Shown here: one piece after another, positions 10,650-23,269 of the stretch | Layout: each line of letters starts with the position of its first letter | Numbering within the stretch: the stretch's first letter is position 1 | Source: Anthonomus grandis grandis | Lineage: Eukaryota > Arthropoda > Insecta > Coleoptera > Curculionidae | Reading direction: 5' to 3' | NCBI RefSeq assembly: GCF_022605725.1 | Contig: NC_065548.1 | Coordinates: 16,835,644 to 16,899,643, forward strand | DNA: 64,000 nt | The notes under the pieces: generated by a model | The model's input: the letters and a program-made list of their open reading frames with translations, nothing else | Database searches by the model: none | Told to the model about the DNA's origin: nothing | Translations under genes and position numbers: made by a program

Positions 10650-12027
10650 TAATAATAATAATAATAATGATAATAATAATAATAATATTGTGTTTATTTT
10701 GTAAATCATATAAAACAATGCGATACATAAATATATATAATATTAATTTTGTTGTTTTTTGATTTCCAAAAGGGAGCCAAAAACAATTAAAAGAAAGATC
10801 AAGTCTGACTCCAAAAAAAAAAAAAGAATTAAAAAACAAATATACAATTGAAAAATATTATATACTACCACTGTTGCCCGCAGAAAACTAAGCAAAACGT
10901 ATAAAAAGAAATACATATATACATACATACATATTGTAAACCTTGATCACATAAGACGTAACCAAACACCATGCTACTAAAGCAGTAATTTTACCTTTTT
11001 TTTAAAAGAGCCCTCCGATAAAGCTTTTAGATCTGTAGGAATGTCTTTATAAAGTTGATAAAAGTTATAAGAAAAAAACTGGTCTTGTGAAGTGGTGGAG
11101 TAATTAACCGTTTAAATCTTAATTTTAAGTTATGAATGTCTGTTCGGTATTTAATCTTCTCTACCAAGTAAGGAGGATACTTATTTAGTATAGTTTTTTG
11201 AAATAAAACCAAAGAATGTAATTTGCGTCTCTTCGCCATATTTAACCAGTTACAGTCTTTTAGTTTAGGAGAGACCGGCTAATACTTTCTAATTCCATAG
11301 ATCTACCTTAAACAAGATTTTTGTACGCGTTGAATCTTTTGTATTTCAGTAAAATCTAGACAATGTGAGTAGACCACATCACAAAGGTTAAAACTAAAGT
11401 GTCAGTCAAATTAATTTTTAAAGATTGCGATAATGAATGTGTAACTTCGCAACTCGATATCCAAATACAACCCTAAACTTTTTGAAAATTTCTCACAAGA
11501 TAAATAATCATCACCTATACTTATGATTATAAAAGATTCAACACTCTCCTTGTTTCTACCAAAAATCATAAGTTTTGACTTAGATGGGTTAATAAGATTA
11601 TGACGATTTGAAAATGATAACAATATATTAAGATCCTCGTTTATGACTTTCTCTGCATTAATATATTTAGATGGAAAAAAAGAAAAATAAAGTTGTGTAT
11701 CATCGGCATATTGGTGTACCCAGAATTTTAGGCAATTAGTGAGGTTACTAGTATAAATATTAAAGAGTAAAGGGCCCAAAATTGAGCCTTATGGAACACC
11801 ACAACTCACCCTGCCATATTCTGATCTGCCATCTAATGTTTCAACAAACTGAAATCTATTTGAAAGATAATCCATTAAAAGTACAATTGCGTGCTCTGAA
11901 AACCCAACAAAATTTAAGATCGAAGAAAAGAGTTCATGGTTTATAGAGTCAAATGCCTTAGAAAAGTCTAATAGAATTAAAGCTGTGCATTTGCTGTCAT
12001 CGGCAGCCCTAATTACATCATCAGTTT
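10589..12027 (-). mobile_element. LINE A, 5'-truncated, inserted in dispersed repeat copy 2
   Basis: On the minus strand, non-LTR RT blocks run in order. They are TDDVIRAADDSKCTALILLD with FSKAFDSINHEL (12020-11920), a GVP turn with a stop, then GPLLFNIYTSNL and the catalytic QYADDTQLYF (about 11700). SLGLYLDIELR follows, and after a frame break the C-terminal region at 11239-11027 (NKYPPYLVEKI, HNLKLRF). The 3' UTR ends with a (TAT)n-type tail at 10687-10590. The boundaries are set by comparison with the empty site near 2080-2086. The frame reaching into 12028-12106 is a chimera with the host repeat. Several stops and frameshifts make it inactive. Confidence 0.8.
10590..10687. repeat. (AAT)n microsatellite forming the LINE A 3' tail
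   Basis: About 98 bp of AAT triplets with two GAT interruptions. It lies at the 3' end of LINE A, as (ATT)n tracts do in the LINEs ending at 25122 and 35884. Open frames across it are only repeat translation. Confidence 0.9.
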
Positions 12028-12165
12028 GTTGTAACTTTAAAAAAAAATTAATTTTATCATTTTGTTTTCTTTCTGAAGAAGTCTCAAATCCGAGACGAAA
12101 CGTCATGCCATGACAAATAAAAGTAAAGAGAAATTGAGGTTGTACATTTTGAAATTTTTAATTTA
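12028..12165 (-). repeat. Dispersed repeat, copy 2 (first part) with hammerhead-like core
   Basis: Inverted match to 1935-2080. The plus strand at 12073-12114 holds CTGAAGA, stem GTCTC/GAGAC around loop AAATCC, GAAA, then a GTCAT/ATGAC hairpin. The stem differs from copy 1 by compensating changes. Confidence 0.65.
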
Positions 12166-15078
12166 TCAAAAAGTAAACCCTCGGCTGTTTTCTTAAAAAT
12201 CTTATTAGTTACCTAAGATACAAAAATCTGTCATTTTAAATTAGTTTAATTGTTTTTTAATAATGATAATATGAAGTCTACTAAATTACATTATAACTAC
12301 TAGAGAAGATCAGACTTAGACTATGAGGAGGTCAAGATCGAATTCAGAAATATGGTGGAATTTCATTATTTGACTAACTTACATTTCTAGCTCCAACATC
12401 TATTGATTTTTATCATGCTCTTGAGGCCATTCTCGTAATGGATTTTTTCTATAATGAGCTTGGGCTTAAAAAATTGTTTTAAGTCTTAGTTTTATTTTTT
12501 GCTATAGGTTCCTAAGGCCTGAATTTTATCTACTTTTAAAAAAACTCATGGCATGGCAATGGCAGAAATGACTTAACTCAATCGCATCTACACCTAGTTC
12601 TTCAAGTTGCATCTTGGATTAATTATTGCACTGGCAAAAATAATCTTTAGATATAAATATTTAAATAACGACCCTGCGAATGCTATTCTCTAAATTAACG
12701 AGAAATGTGAATTTACTTTGGTTTTAAGAATCGAAGATGTATATAAAATATGTAGTTATTAAATTTAAAAAAAAAAGGGAATCCTTAAAAAACTAATAAT
12801 ATATGAAAATTAAACTAGCTATACTTTTTTGTTGGATGTTTATACGAATGCTCTATTCCCTAGGCTATTATCCACTCTATTACCGTGTGTTACTTCGCAC
12901 ATTCGACCCTTGCAAAGAATATAGAGAGGCTTATTAAAGATAACAATTACATTATAACATCAATAAATGCGACGGCACGTTTTTAAAAAGTTAGTCCCAG
13001 TTATAACAGATATTTAGATTTCGAACTTCTTCAAGTGAGTCCGTTACTGTGACTCGACATTAATATCTATATAAATACTAAAATCTGTTATAAAATGCAT
13101 AATCTATGCTTCTAGTGATTTATTATTTTTTATTAAGATAAATCGTACCTTAGTTAAATTTTATAAGTACGCAAGTCTAAACCAGGTCGAATTTTAAGGT
13201 CCAGTCGACACGTGATTTTTCATTGTCCTTTCTTTCGTCCCAAGCCCCTTCCCACTTCTAGTTGGTAGTTTAATGATCCGATTTACGCTGGTACCTAGGT
13301 CGGATGTATCATGGGAGAAGAAAACTAGGGCCCGATAATAAAATTACCTAACCTCACTTTACACATTTAAATAAAAACTAAAAATCTTCACCTTGGAATG
13401 CACCAAAGTAGGAGACACGATATATGAATGTATGGTCTAGATATCCAGTCTAAAGAAGAAAGGAACCGACTTAGGTCAATTAACATAATTTGAGGTTTAT
13501 TGGATCATGATACTAAAGAAAAATACAAATTAACTTGCAGCAGATGTTTGTTACACAAAAGCTCATTTTTAATAGAGCTTAAAAGATACATGAGTAAATA
13601 ATTATAATATTAGTGGTACATTTATAGCTAGTAGTGTAGTAAGAAATCAAAACGCATGCGAAGAGGAAGGATAAATTATATTAAAACAGATTTGCCAGAT
13701 AAAGGCTTACTTTGGCTTATAAGGCATAGCAACATATAGGATTTTACCAAATAAGTTAATTAGTGCCCTTTAATCTAAAATGGGTAAGCAAATTACAAAT
13801 TCTCTTGGAACTATTGATTCCACCCCTAGAAAGTTGATTGGCGTTTAACTAATAACTCTTGACACTGCATTAGCAAATTGCGTTTTTCCATCTAATTTTA
13901 CTAATCCCGTAGGACTCTTAAACAAACACTAATTAACTTTGTAGACGATCGCTAAACCATTCGAGCAAAAACAAAAACTTGGAACCTTGTATAAATACCG
14001 GCTTTTTTATTTTTAAAATCTTTGTATATTTTTCAAATCTGCATAATGAATAAATTTTTAAACTTGTATCTGCAAAAGTCGCTTTACCAACTGAAATTTA
14101 TATCTTACAATCCTGGCTCTATTTCATCCCACTATCGCAAATTTGCTGGAACAACCCTTAATGAGAACTAGTAGCTAAGTTTTTTATAGAGTTTCTGGCC
14201 CTATAACTTCTGAAAATCGATGTTTATAGCAAGTTTGTATATAAAGAAATAACTACTAGAAATGCCCTTTTTTTAGAGAGTCAATTTTTAATTAAATATA
14301 GAGGAGTTGATACTTTTGAAGTGGTCTAGACAAAAAAATAATAACTCATCCCATTTATTTAAATTACGCAGCAAGATTTGCCATGAATAAAGTAATATTT
14401 TTTTTTAAAAGACCATATGAAGTTAAAGTAGGTCGATTTTAAATTACTATAACTAGTTTAGTAATCAACGACTATTTTTGGACAAATTATTTGAAAATAT
14501 TAAAAAGCATTCAAAGTCATCCAGGATGACCTCCTTAGATTTGATGTCTTGCGCAATTATAATACGCTGATAATCAATGTAAAATCAAGAAAATTCAATT
14601 AAATACAGTTTAGTAAAAAACAAAGTCCTACCTAAAAAAAAGCCTAACCTAAAAAAGACTATGGAATAACACTCTGTGGAACTAGTATGGATGATGTGTA
14701 TGATCTTGGTGTATGTAATCTTCGATCTTAAACTCATCTTTGTAAATTACGCAATCCTGTAAGATGCCTTAAAAATATAAGGGGTATTTTGAAACAAAAC
14801 CAAGAATTCAGTTGCTTGGCATGATTGTCAAACTGTGCAACATGTTCTTATTTTTAGAATGTGCAAAAAGAAAAATTTATAAAAAATCAATTTTAATGAT
14901 ATAAAATATAGTTTAGCGGTTCATCATAGCGTTAGGTCATATGCTTATCATACACATAGATCAAGAAAGAGAATCTTTCAATACTTTTAAATGAACGAGT
15001 TTAGCGTTTTTTTTTTAATCTGAAATTGATTTTCTATCAATTAGGTAGAAAATACATTAACATAATTAATGTCGTTTA
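12166..15078. other. Intronic DNA, no gene recognised
   Basis: AT-rich. There is a short inverted repeat near 12980-13098 (TATAACAGAT and its inverse), but no coding signal or element that I can name. Confidence 0.5.
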
Positions 15079-15080
15079 TA

Positions 15081-15110
15081 GGGTAAAGTTGAGACAGATG
15101 ACGCACCTTT
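15081..15110 (+). repeat. Left terminal inverted repeat of the pogo-type element
   Basis: Imperfect inverted match to 17622-17651. A second AGATGACGCACC motif lies internally near 17300. Confidence 0.8.
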
Positions 15111-15469
15111 TTTTATTGCGTGATAAAGTTTATAGTTCTAACATTGGGAGACAATAAATAAAAACCACATTTAAATGTTTAAGTTTATATGTGAAAAATG
15201 TATTATTTGGATTCAATAAATCATGTTTTCCTGTCAATAACATTTTTTTTCCTTATTATGTATTTGGCAATCTCACCCATCCTATATGGGTGTGTTGACG
15301 CCGACCGGGTGGGTGTTATTGCTTATGAGCTTAATAAAAATTAAAAAAAAAGTTAAAAATGTGTAAGAAAAATGTAAGTATGAAGCTCACATTAAATATA
15401 GGTAGCGTAAATAAAATAAAAAAAGTAACAGAAAGAATTCTAGACAATATGAATTAAATATTAACATGG

Positions 15470-17245
15470 CTATTTTTTAAAAACTAATTTAGCACATAAC
15501 ATGCAATGTTGTTCATATGGGGTGCAGGAAAAAACATGAACCCATCTCTCACATTTAACACATTTTATCCAGTCTACAGTGGTTGTTTGGTCGTACTTTT
15601 CTAAGCAACCAACACATTCATTCTCATCAAAAATCTCGTCATCGTTGGAATCATTAATTGAAAAATCATCATCATTATCTGATAATGACGACTGACTTTC
15701 AACTAATTTGCGTTTGGCAGAATTAAGAGCACTCACGCGAGAAAGTGAGGGTGCTTTTATTTTGTTGGTTTTGCTTCTGTTTTTCTAATTTTTTGGCTTC
15801 AAGTTTTTTGAGTCTCTTCTCTTTTTTTTCCAGAATGTTGATAGGGCTAGTTAGGTCTTGGGCAGACTGTTTTCCTCTATTTGGATTCTTTGAAGCTACG
15901 ATCTTGGGAACAGGAGAAATATCTTCTAAAATCTTCGAAGGCGTCCAATCAGATGTACAAGCGACAGGCACTGCAGAATGATTATCCAATGTCTTAAGAG
16001 GGGAAGAGTTTAAACTTGTCAATGCTACATTGGGTGTTAATGTGTTAATGTGGATTGAGGAAGACCAGTTTCTGAGCGTTCACTTGGTAAATTTTGAGAA
16101 GGTAATTCATTTTCCTCGGCAGAAAGAAAAGCATGATCTGGGATAGCAGATGGTTTCAAGGGGTAAATTCCTGTAGCACGAAATCCTGATATTCCAATCT
16201 CAGTTGTTGCTACACGTGTCCAAGAATCAGCAAAAAGTTTCCCAAAATGTCTGCGTTCAATACGTTTGCCTGGATTTGCCCTTATAAATTCAGCACAAGC
16301 ACGTTTAAAGTAACTTTTCAGTGGCTTAAAAAAAGAGCGATCAAGGGGTTGTAAAAAATGGGTAGTATGGCTGGGCAGGTACAATAATAAAATGCCATTT
16401 TCCAGGGCAGTTTCTAGCATTTCATAGGAGTTCATATGAGAACCATGACCATCTAAAATCAGGGGACACTTTCCAGCTGGCTTCCTGGGTATGAAGTCAT
16501 TTGTTAGCCAATCCATGAACAGCTCTTCACAAATATAAGCAGACTTTTTTCTCATTTGAATTATGGCTCCGGGCGGCATATTTTCTTCCCAAACTTGTTG
16601 CCCCCTAAAAATACAATATGGTGGTAAAAATGAACCTTCTGTATTACAGCAACCCACAAGAGTTATAGTCTCTCCTCTTTCTTGACCTTTAATAACATGA
16701 ATATCTTGACTTCCTTTTGCAGCGATAACTTTTCCAGGATCATTGTTAAGCTGTAAGCCACTTTCATCCATATTAAAAATATTCAGGCAAGGCTTATTTA
16801 CCAAATCATTATCTGCTAACATTTTTAATAATAATTGAAAATAATTATTAACCTTTTCTTTATTTAGCCCTTGAGCTCTTGCTAGAGAGACGCCCTCTGC
16901 TTTTCTTATAGAAAGGCTCTTATTTCGATTTAAAAAAAGTTTCAATCAATCTTTTCCGGCCATATGGGCTTGTGTATTGAACTTACTTTCGATACCCAAT
17001 GATTTTGCTAAATTGTAGGTAGAATTCTGTTCTTGTTGGTGCAAATCCAGAATTTTGTTTTTATGCATTCTAAATCTTAGCGTTCTTGCAGGAATATTAT
17101 TTTCTCTTGCAGCCTGTCTTATTGAAACGTTTCTGACTCTTACAGCTTCTACAGCTTTTAGCAAGTCTTCTTTTATCCATTTGCCCCTTGAACGTTTTCT
17201 AGGACTGTAAAATGTTGGCATTTTGAAGGATCTGAAAATAAACAT
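15470..17245 (-). pseudogene. pogo-type transposase (psq HTH, DDE, Cys-rich finger), interrupted
   Basis: Would catalyse transposition of the surrounding element. The likely start is the methionine at 17221 (MPTFYSPRKR); an upstream ATG lies at 17245. Residues ~1-60 form a psq-type HTH (AVRVRNVSIRQAARENNIPA). A TGA at 16946-16948 then interrupts the same frame exactly between AGKD and LKLFLNRN, where relatives have a tryptophan. The DDE domain (16945-16100) has FNMDESGLQ (first Asp), PLILDGHGSHMN (second Asp) and LPSHTTHFLQPLDRSFFKPL (third Asp). The linker (16022-15723) is lysine-rich and in another frame. The original frame returns at 15736-15470, giving an acidic stretch and a CVGC...C..C...H finger. 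One stop plus two compensating frameshifts make it inactive as it stands. Confidence 0.9.
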
Positions 17246-17621
17246 TGGCTTAAAAAAGTAAACAAATTTTTATAAATTATGCGTCATCTATCCCAGACGA
17301 GATGACGCACCTATATTATTCTATATGTTATGAAGTAAACGCACTCGCCTTAATATAAGCACGTTACTAACATAACCTAGTTTTTCCTACCTCAAGTATT
17401 TTTTTTGGTTATTTACGAACTTTGGTTAAAATAAAATATTTTTTAACATGTTCCGAAACTCCGTGGTACTTACCAATTAGAAAAAATATACTGCACCTAT
17501 ATTTTAACGCCTATTTATATGAAAAAACAAGAGAAACTGAAAACAGTACCAGCTCTACCACATGGCGTGCACGACTAATAAATTGGGTATGGTTACACCG
17601 TAATTTTGGCTCTGCATCTGT

Positions 17622-17651
17622 CCCGGCACGTCATCTCTCCCAACTTTACCC
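17622..17651 (-). repeat. Right terminal inverted repeat of the pogo-type element
   Basis: Imperfect inverted match to 15081-15110, ending CAACTTTACCC at a TA. Confidence 0.8.
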
Positions 17652-17653
17652 TA

Positions 17654-19096
17654 CTATACAAATCTTTTTAAAAGTTTTACTAGTGGGGTAAGCAAAGTAG
17701 TTAAGGTAATCAAAAATTGGATTAAGAAAATGTTAGTTCATAGTATAAAAAATTAATTGAGAATATATAGGAATGGTTTAAAGAATTAGAACACTATTTA
17801 GAAGATTGATATAGAATGAACTGCGATAAACAGTAAATTTTAAAGGAATTCTTGGTCTTAGGGTTTAATTCAAAAAGGCTTCCTTCTTAGTCAAGATTCC
17901 TTTTCAGCATTGACCAATTTACTCTCACTATGTAAAAATTGAAAGATTCGTTGAAAGCATCATCACAATTACCGAATCTTAACATTAATGGTTCATTAGA
18001 TATTGGATAAGCAACCAATTTTCAGAGTAAAATTGATCTTATACACAATTTGTGCATCTTTTCAAGGACTTTACCATGGTAATTTTGACATAAAATATAT
18101 GATAATATCTAACAATGTAAACTCTTATGGTTTGGCCCCATGCTAGAAAATGCAGCACGTCCCTCGAAACAATTTATCTTACGAGGTCGAACTCTTAGAG
18201 GTAGTGATCAATCCATCAGGTTTATCCCGCTTTATTCTGTGAAAATTTTTTTATGTTGTTTGTTGCACTCATACCTTTTGCATTATTATTTTTCTTTGCA
18301 TTTTTATACTTTTTATGTTTAAAGAATACAATTATTTCGGCGTAATTTCTACTTAAAAACCTCGATGACCATGTATTATTTTTCAACATGATTGGCTTGA
18401 TACTTAACTTAACCTATCAATATAACTAATTAATTTAGGTCATATCTGCTAAACAGAGTTAATACAGATTGGAGGTAAACTAATTATCTCTAACTATTAA
18501 ATATATTTTCTAATTAAGCATCTGTTATAATATATGTCAGGGAAAATTACATGTTGTATTACAAGGGAGTAATTTAGGGCATAATGGACTATAACCTGTG
18601 TCTGCACTTACAAGTTAAAGGATATATCAATTTACTTTCATTTTAAATTTATCAAAAATTCTTAAATCAGAATAACACTAAAATTATTATATCATAATAA
18701 CTCGCTTTATGTAATATTTAAGAAGCATGAGGCTGGTAGCTTAATTTTTCTATTATGGAAATCAGGGTACATTATTTTGAATTAAATTATGAATTTTATA
18801 TTTTATTATATTAAATTTTATTTTCTATTTTGCCTAGTTTAATTCGAGGTGTTACAATATCGAACGCCTTACTTAAGTGAAAAAATATAAATATAACCAA
18901 AGTCTGCAAGAAACATTGTATAAACATATTTAGGTTTTCTCAATTAGTTTCAAGGCACTTTAAGGTTCATAAGTTTAATTAACAACGAATTTTTTCTAAT
19001 ACCCATTTGTTCTATATCCAAATCTCAGCAGTTTTTAATTAAAAAAATTGACAACACAATTGACAAGTCAATTAAAACAGAATGCAATCTACTTAC
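17654..19096. other. Intron of the CASK-like gene, no element recognised
   Basis: AT-rich; nothing identifiable up to the splice donor of the exon at 19097. Confidence 0.5.
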
Positions 19097-19275
19097 CAGG
19101 AACGTTATTGAAATGTTTGTCAGGTAACTGAACAGCAATCCCAAAGCCGCCCAATTTAACCGGTGCCGAGTTTTCTTTAGTGGCCAGCAGAATGCTTTCG
19201 GGACTTATGTCTCGATGAATGATGTCGTTTTCGTGGCAATACCGGAGAGCCTCCAGGATTTGCCGCATGTAATGG
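19097..19275 (-). CDS. CASK: CASK exon: kinase catalytic-loop and GFG segment
   Basis: This is a coding exon of the membrane-associated guanylate kinase CASK, a scaffold with an N-terminal CaM-kinase-like domain acting at synapses and cell junctions. The acceptor AG is at 19276-19277 and the donor GTAAGT at 19096-19091 (minus strand). The 179 bp give 1 + 59 codons + 1, and the phase joins perfectly to the exon at 26130. The product reads HYMRQILEALRYCHENDIIH, then RDISPESILL, NSAPVKLGGFG and AVQLPDKHFNNVP (about residues 118-178 of the family protein). The HRD motif is kept. The usual lysine after HRDx is Ser and the usual asparagine is Ser; DFG is GFG, as in all CASK. The next coding exon was not found in 1-19096. 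Confidence 0.95.
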
Positions 19276-21464
19276 CTATAATATAAAGGAAATACGAGTG
19301 TTTATTTCTGGTTGAAAGTCAGTGCAATAAGGGTCTATCAGGGGAAGGTTTATCTTTATGCCTTTGCGCTACCTATACAGAAAGGTTTTGATGAAGGTAA
19401 TATACAAGAAGGTTTGGGTCTAATGGCTTTTATGAATAATAGTTTTCTTTGTTAAGTAATAATATATCACAAATGTGAATAAAGCAAATTAATTAAATAT
19501 AACTAACTTACTTACTAAATGTACTAATTTACAAATGATGTGTCATGGGGCAATTAAATGCTTAAACAAAATTTAGGCTTATTTAAAGCAGATTAATCTT
19601 TCACAAGTTTGAATTGTATTTTTGTCTAAATTTTAATTGTTTCAGGGATACATTCTCCGAAATAGTTAATTTGCCAAATTTCAATGTTTTTCTTTAGTTA
19701 TTCGTGTACACTGTATCCCTTTTCGGCTGCTATTTCATCAAATATTTAAGGCAGAAAATAAATAAGCTACTGCTTTTTATTTCTTTTTTAGTTTATTTTT
19801 ATTTCTAAGCTTCATGGCAAAAATTCAAAGTTTCACTTAAGTTAGAAAAAAGTAATTAAAAGTAACTAATATATTTATATAGTTAGATAATTTATATAAT
19901 TAGAAATTGAATTTTTACATAAGTTAGTCAAAGCAGACTTATAATAAATAAAATATTTTCTATGATGTATATTTTTTATGATTAAGATAATACATGAAAA
20001 TAATGAATAAAATTCCAATAAAAAATATAAAAGAAAAACGAAATTTGGATAACTAGTACAATTTTAATAAAAAAATGGGTGACAAATAATAAGTAATAAA
20101 ATTATTGTATTTAAATGGAAATTTTTTAAAGTTAGTAGTACTTTGTCCCATTTGGCAATGCGTAGGTATACAAACATACTTATAGATACATATTTTTTTA
20201 AACAAATTTAATATAAAACTAAGTGAATAATAAAACACAATATTAATAGAACTTTGTTCTGTGTTTTTTAGATAAATGATAAATTTAGGAGTATTATTTA
20301 ATTAAAAGTATTGTGATAGGTCATGAAAATAAGAGATATTTCCAAATAGGAAGAAAATTAATGAGAGCATTTTGCAAATTGAGTAAAATTACAATTGGCT
20401 GTTTTCTAAAATTGTTGTTCAAATTGACCAAAAACAAAATTTGTAAAGACTATTCTTTAGTATATTCTATTTTTTAATTAATAGGAATATTGCTTGCATT
20501 ATCTGTTACTTTTTGATATTTTTGAATAAGTAGACATTTCCAAATAAGATATTCTTTTGAAGATCACTTAAAATATTATGATTAGATATTTTCTGGAATC
20601 CTTCAACCAAGCTATTAAACTCTATGTAGAAATATCTAACTATAATAGATTTTTACTTTTTTTCTAACTTACACAGGGCCTAAAATAAGATACCTCTATT
20701 AAAAAAGAAACTTTTCATTTTAGCCTTATATCACATTAATTTGTTTATTTTTGTTGGTGATTTTTTATTGAAAATTTAAATAAAAAGTGGAAAAGGTTGG
20801 AGAAAACCGCAAGGTTCTATCGTTAATAGTAAGAGACGTCCCTTGTAATTACAACCAGAATGGGACACAGTTCAGGTGCTAATAATTATATGTTTTGTAA
20901 ATCTCTAGATATTTTACTACAAATACAGTAAAAAAAGAAACAATGTCGCTTTGGAAATAAGAATTTCAAAGGATTGCCATACTTGTAAACCATACAAACC
21001 ATTCAAAACATTATTAGGTCGTAGTGTCTTAGCTCTTTACAGTAAATTGAAAACAGCATGGAATATAGAACAGTAATAAAATGTTAAAATTATATAATCT
21101 GCAACGATTGTTTGATACTTTGATTGTTTCATATTTTTAGGTTGATAGACTAAATTTTTTTAAAGTAAAGGCATAGTTTAGCAACCTGGCTAAAAATCCT
21201 ATACCTTTTTTTGAGACGCTACATAAATTATTACTTGTTGTGAATGAAAATAAATTTATTCATATATAATTGTATTCCTATAAGTATAAGATTAACCACC
21301 TTACAATACAATAACTATTGTCTATTTATGGGAACAATATTATATTTTTTTAACAGCATATTTTCCATATATAGAACATTGCATTATTCGTAAAATTGTC
21401 CATGTTGGTGTTGGTGACCTGGATTTTACTCTGGGTGAGTCTTCTTCGTTTACAATAGTAAAAT
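19276..21464. other. CASK intron, no element recognised
   Basis: AT-rich spacer between the exon at 19097-19275 and a mariner fossil. No coding signal. Confidence 0.5.
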
Positions 21465-22175
21465 ATTGGATAACAAATTAAATAATGAAGAAAATCCACA
21501 AAGCGGTACTGGATCGTCGACTAAAAAGGCGCGAGCTAGCAAACATAGTAGGCATTTGAAAAAGTGCGGTACATCACATATTATCTGAAAATTTAGATAT
21601 AAGAAAGATAGTCGTGAAGATATTTTAATGCAGCGATGTTTCACAGCAACAATGCTGAATCTTTGCGTTGTTTCATAACCATGGATGAAACGTGGATTAA
21701 ATCTGAAACCAAAGAACAATTAAAACAACGGATTGAAAAAGGGAGAGCCCAAAGAAGACGAAAACCATTTCATCTACAGGCATGGTCATGGCGTCGGCTT
21801 TTGAGGATACGCATGGAATAATTCTCGTTGAATATCTTGAAAAAGGTAAAATTATCAAAGGCGAGTATTACGCCAACTTATTAAAACGTTTGAGCGAACA
21901 AATTAAGCAAAAGTGGATGCATTTGGCTAAGAAGAAACTGTTTTGTCATCGAGACAATGCACCAGCTCACAAATCCGTCAATGCCATAGCCAAAAATAAC
22001 CAATTAAAGTTTAAACTGCTGCCTCATGCACCCTATTTACCAAATTGAGCCTTCGCGGATTATTTTAAAAAAATGAAACAAAATTAAAAAAATGACTAAG
22101 TGGTCAGCGATTTTCCGATGATCATTCTCAATTGATCATCTCATCGATCATTTTCAAAAAGTACCTAAATTGACA
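21465..22175 (+). pseudogene. mariner transposase fossil (DD34D type)
   Basis: Plus-strand remains of a classical mariner transposase. The first part (21480-21600) reads KKIHKAVLDRRLKRRELAN and KSAVHHILSENLDIRK, the second HTH of the family, with one stop. A deletion follows. FITMDETWIKSETKE, with the first catalytic aspartate, begins at 21675. A frame change near 21780 leads to HGIILVEYLEKGKIIKGEYY, LAKKKLFCHRDNAPAHKS (second aspartate) and LLPHAPYLPN, where the third-aspartate region has Asn for Asp and a stop follows. The C-terminus is lost. I see no intact terminal repeats. It is an old relic in a CASK intron. Confidence 0.85.
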
Positions 22176-23269
22176 AATATTTTTTATTCTAAAATCGTTA
22201 ATAAGGAATCAAGAAATCATTCCAAACGAGTATAAAAATTGCCAAAAAAAAAAGTTGAAAATTCTTAAGCATCTTCCAAATTCAGCAACAGATATCCCAA
22301 AAATTGTTTTATTTAAAAATATTTATGGTTTAATTAAGATACTTCTGGAGTTATCCGATATCACGCTAAAATACATGGTCCTCCAGAGATCTAAAAGCCC
22401 AATATCCCACTAGCCCAATCGTTCGCAGCAGGATATCCACTAAATTCCCTTGCATAATAGATTAAACAGGTTTTGAAGCCACTTACTGGGAAAACTGACA
22501 ACTTTATTCTGGATTCGTCTCAATTTATCTAGATAATAATAATAAAATTAAGAATGTTAACTAAGTTTGCAAATTCGGGCAGCCTCAATATGTGTCTCAG
22601 ATTTTTTTCGAATGACGATCTACTTTCAGATCTATGATCACTAGTCAGAAAATGTCTCACTAAGATATATTTTTAATAAAACGGCGAAACTTCTAAGCAA
22701 TTGTTAAATGATACAATGATTCTCTTCTTTTTCCTGTTATAGTCAATATATTTATGGAACACTTCAAATAAAAAAGCTATCGCCAAAAATGGCAAACGAA
22801 TAAGGTAGTTGCAATGGTTTTCCTACCTTACATTAAAAATTTTTCAAACTTTTTACTTTTTTATTTCAAATTGCAGTTATTGCCATAAAAAATTTGATAT
22901 CTAATTAATAATGTACATAATAGATAAAAGAACAGTACAGATTGTGAAAAATTAGTCCCAGAATTAATTTAGAAATCTACATCTTAAAGTTAATGTAATG
23001 GAAAGTTATTGCACAAGTATTGGAACCTAGCGCGCGTGAGATACTCTCCAATGACATGGTCTGCAGTTTCTTCCAAATTCCAAAACAAACAATACTCCGG
23101 TTATACTCTGTAATATCTACGGTATAAAGATGACTTTTTAAGTCCTTAAGTAAGTATCTAAAATTCCTTACTTGCCAAATTTCGCATTTAGCAGTTTTGC
23201 GGATCCCAGCATAACAAAGGAGTCCCAGAAATATAATAAGCTTATATTTAACTTTAACTTTATTATTAT
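22176..23269. other. CASK intron, no gene recognised
   Basis: AT-rich. Includes the probable decayed 3' flank of the mariner fossil (to about 22330) and possibly the 5' part of LINE C. Confidence 0.45.

Larger units (their letters stand above)
15081..17651 (-). mobile_element. pogo-type DNA transposon
   Basis: The ends are inverted copies: GGGTAAAGTTGAGACAGATG at 15081 and, inverted, CAACTTTACCC ending at 17651. They continue through a shared AGATGACG block. TA flanks both ends (15079-15080 and 17652-17653). The interior holds a near-complete transposase with psq-type HTH, DDE and cysteine-rich tail on the minus strand. Length 2571 bp. The coding frame is far better kept than in the mariner fossils, so this is a younger insertion. 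Confidence 0.9.

Noticed and set aside
10459..10839. Open frames rich in isoleucine on both strands
   Set aside because: They are translations of the AAT microsatellite and the LINE 3' UTR.
16946..16948. In-frame TGA as a selenocysteine or programmed readthrough codon
   Set aside because: It stands where relatives have Trp, and further frameshifts downstream fit simple decay.
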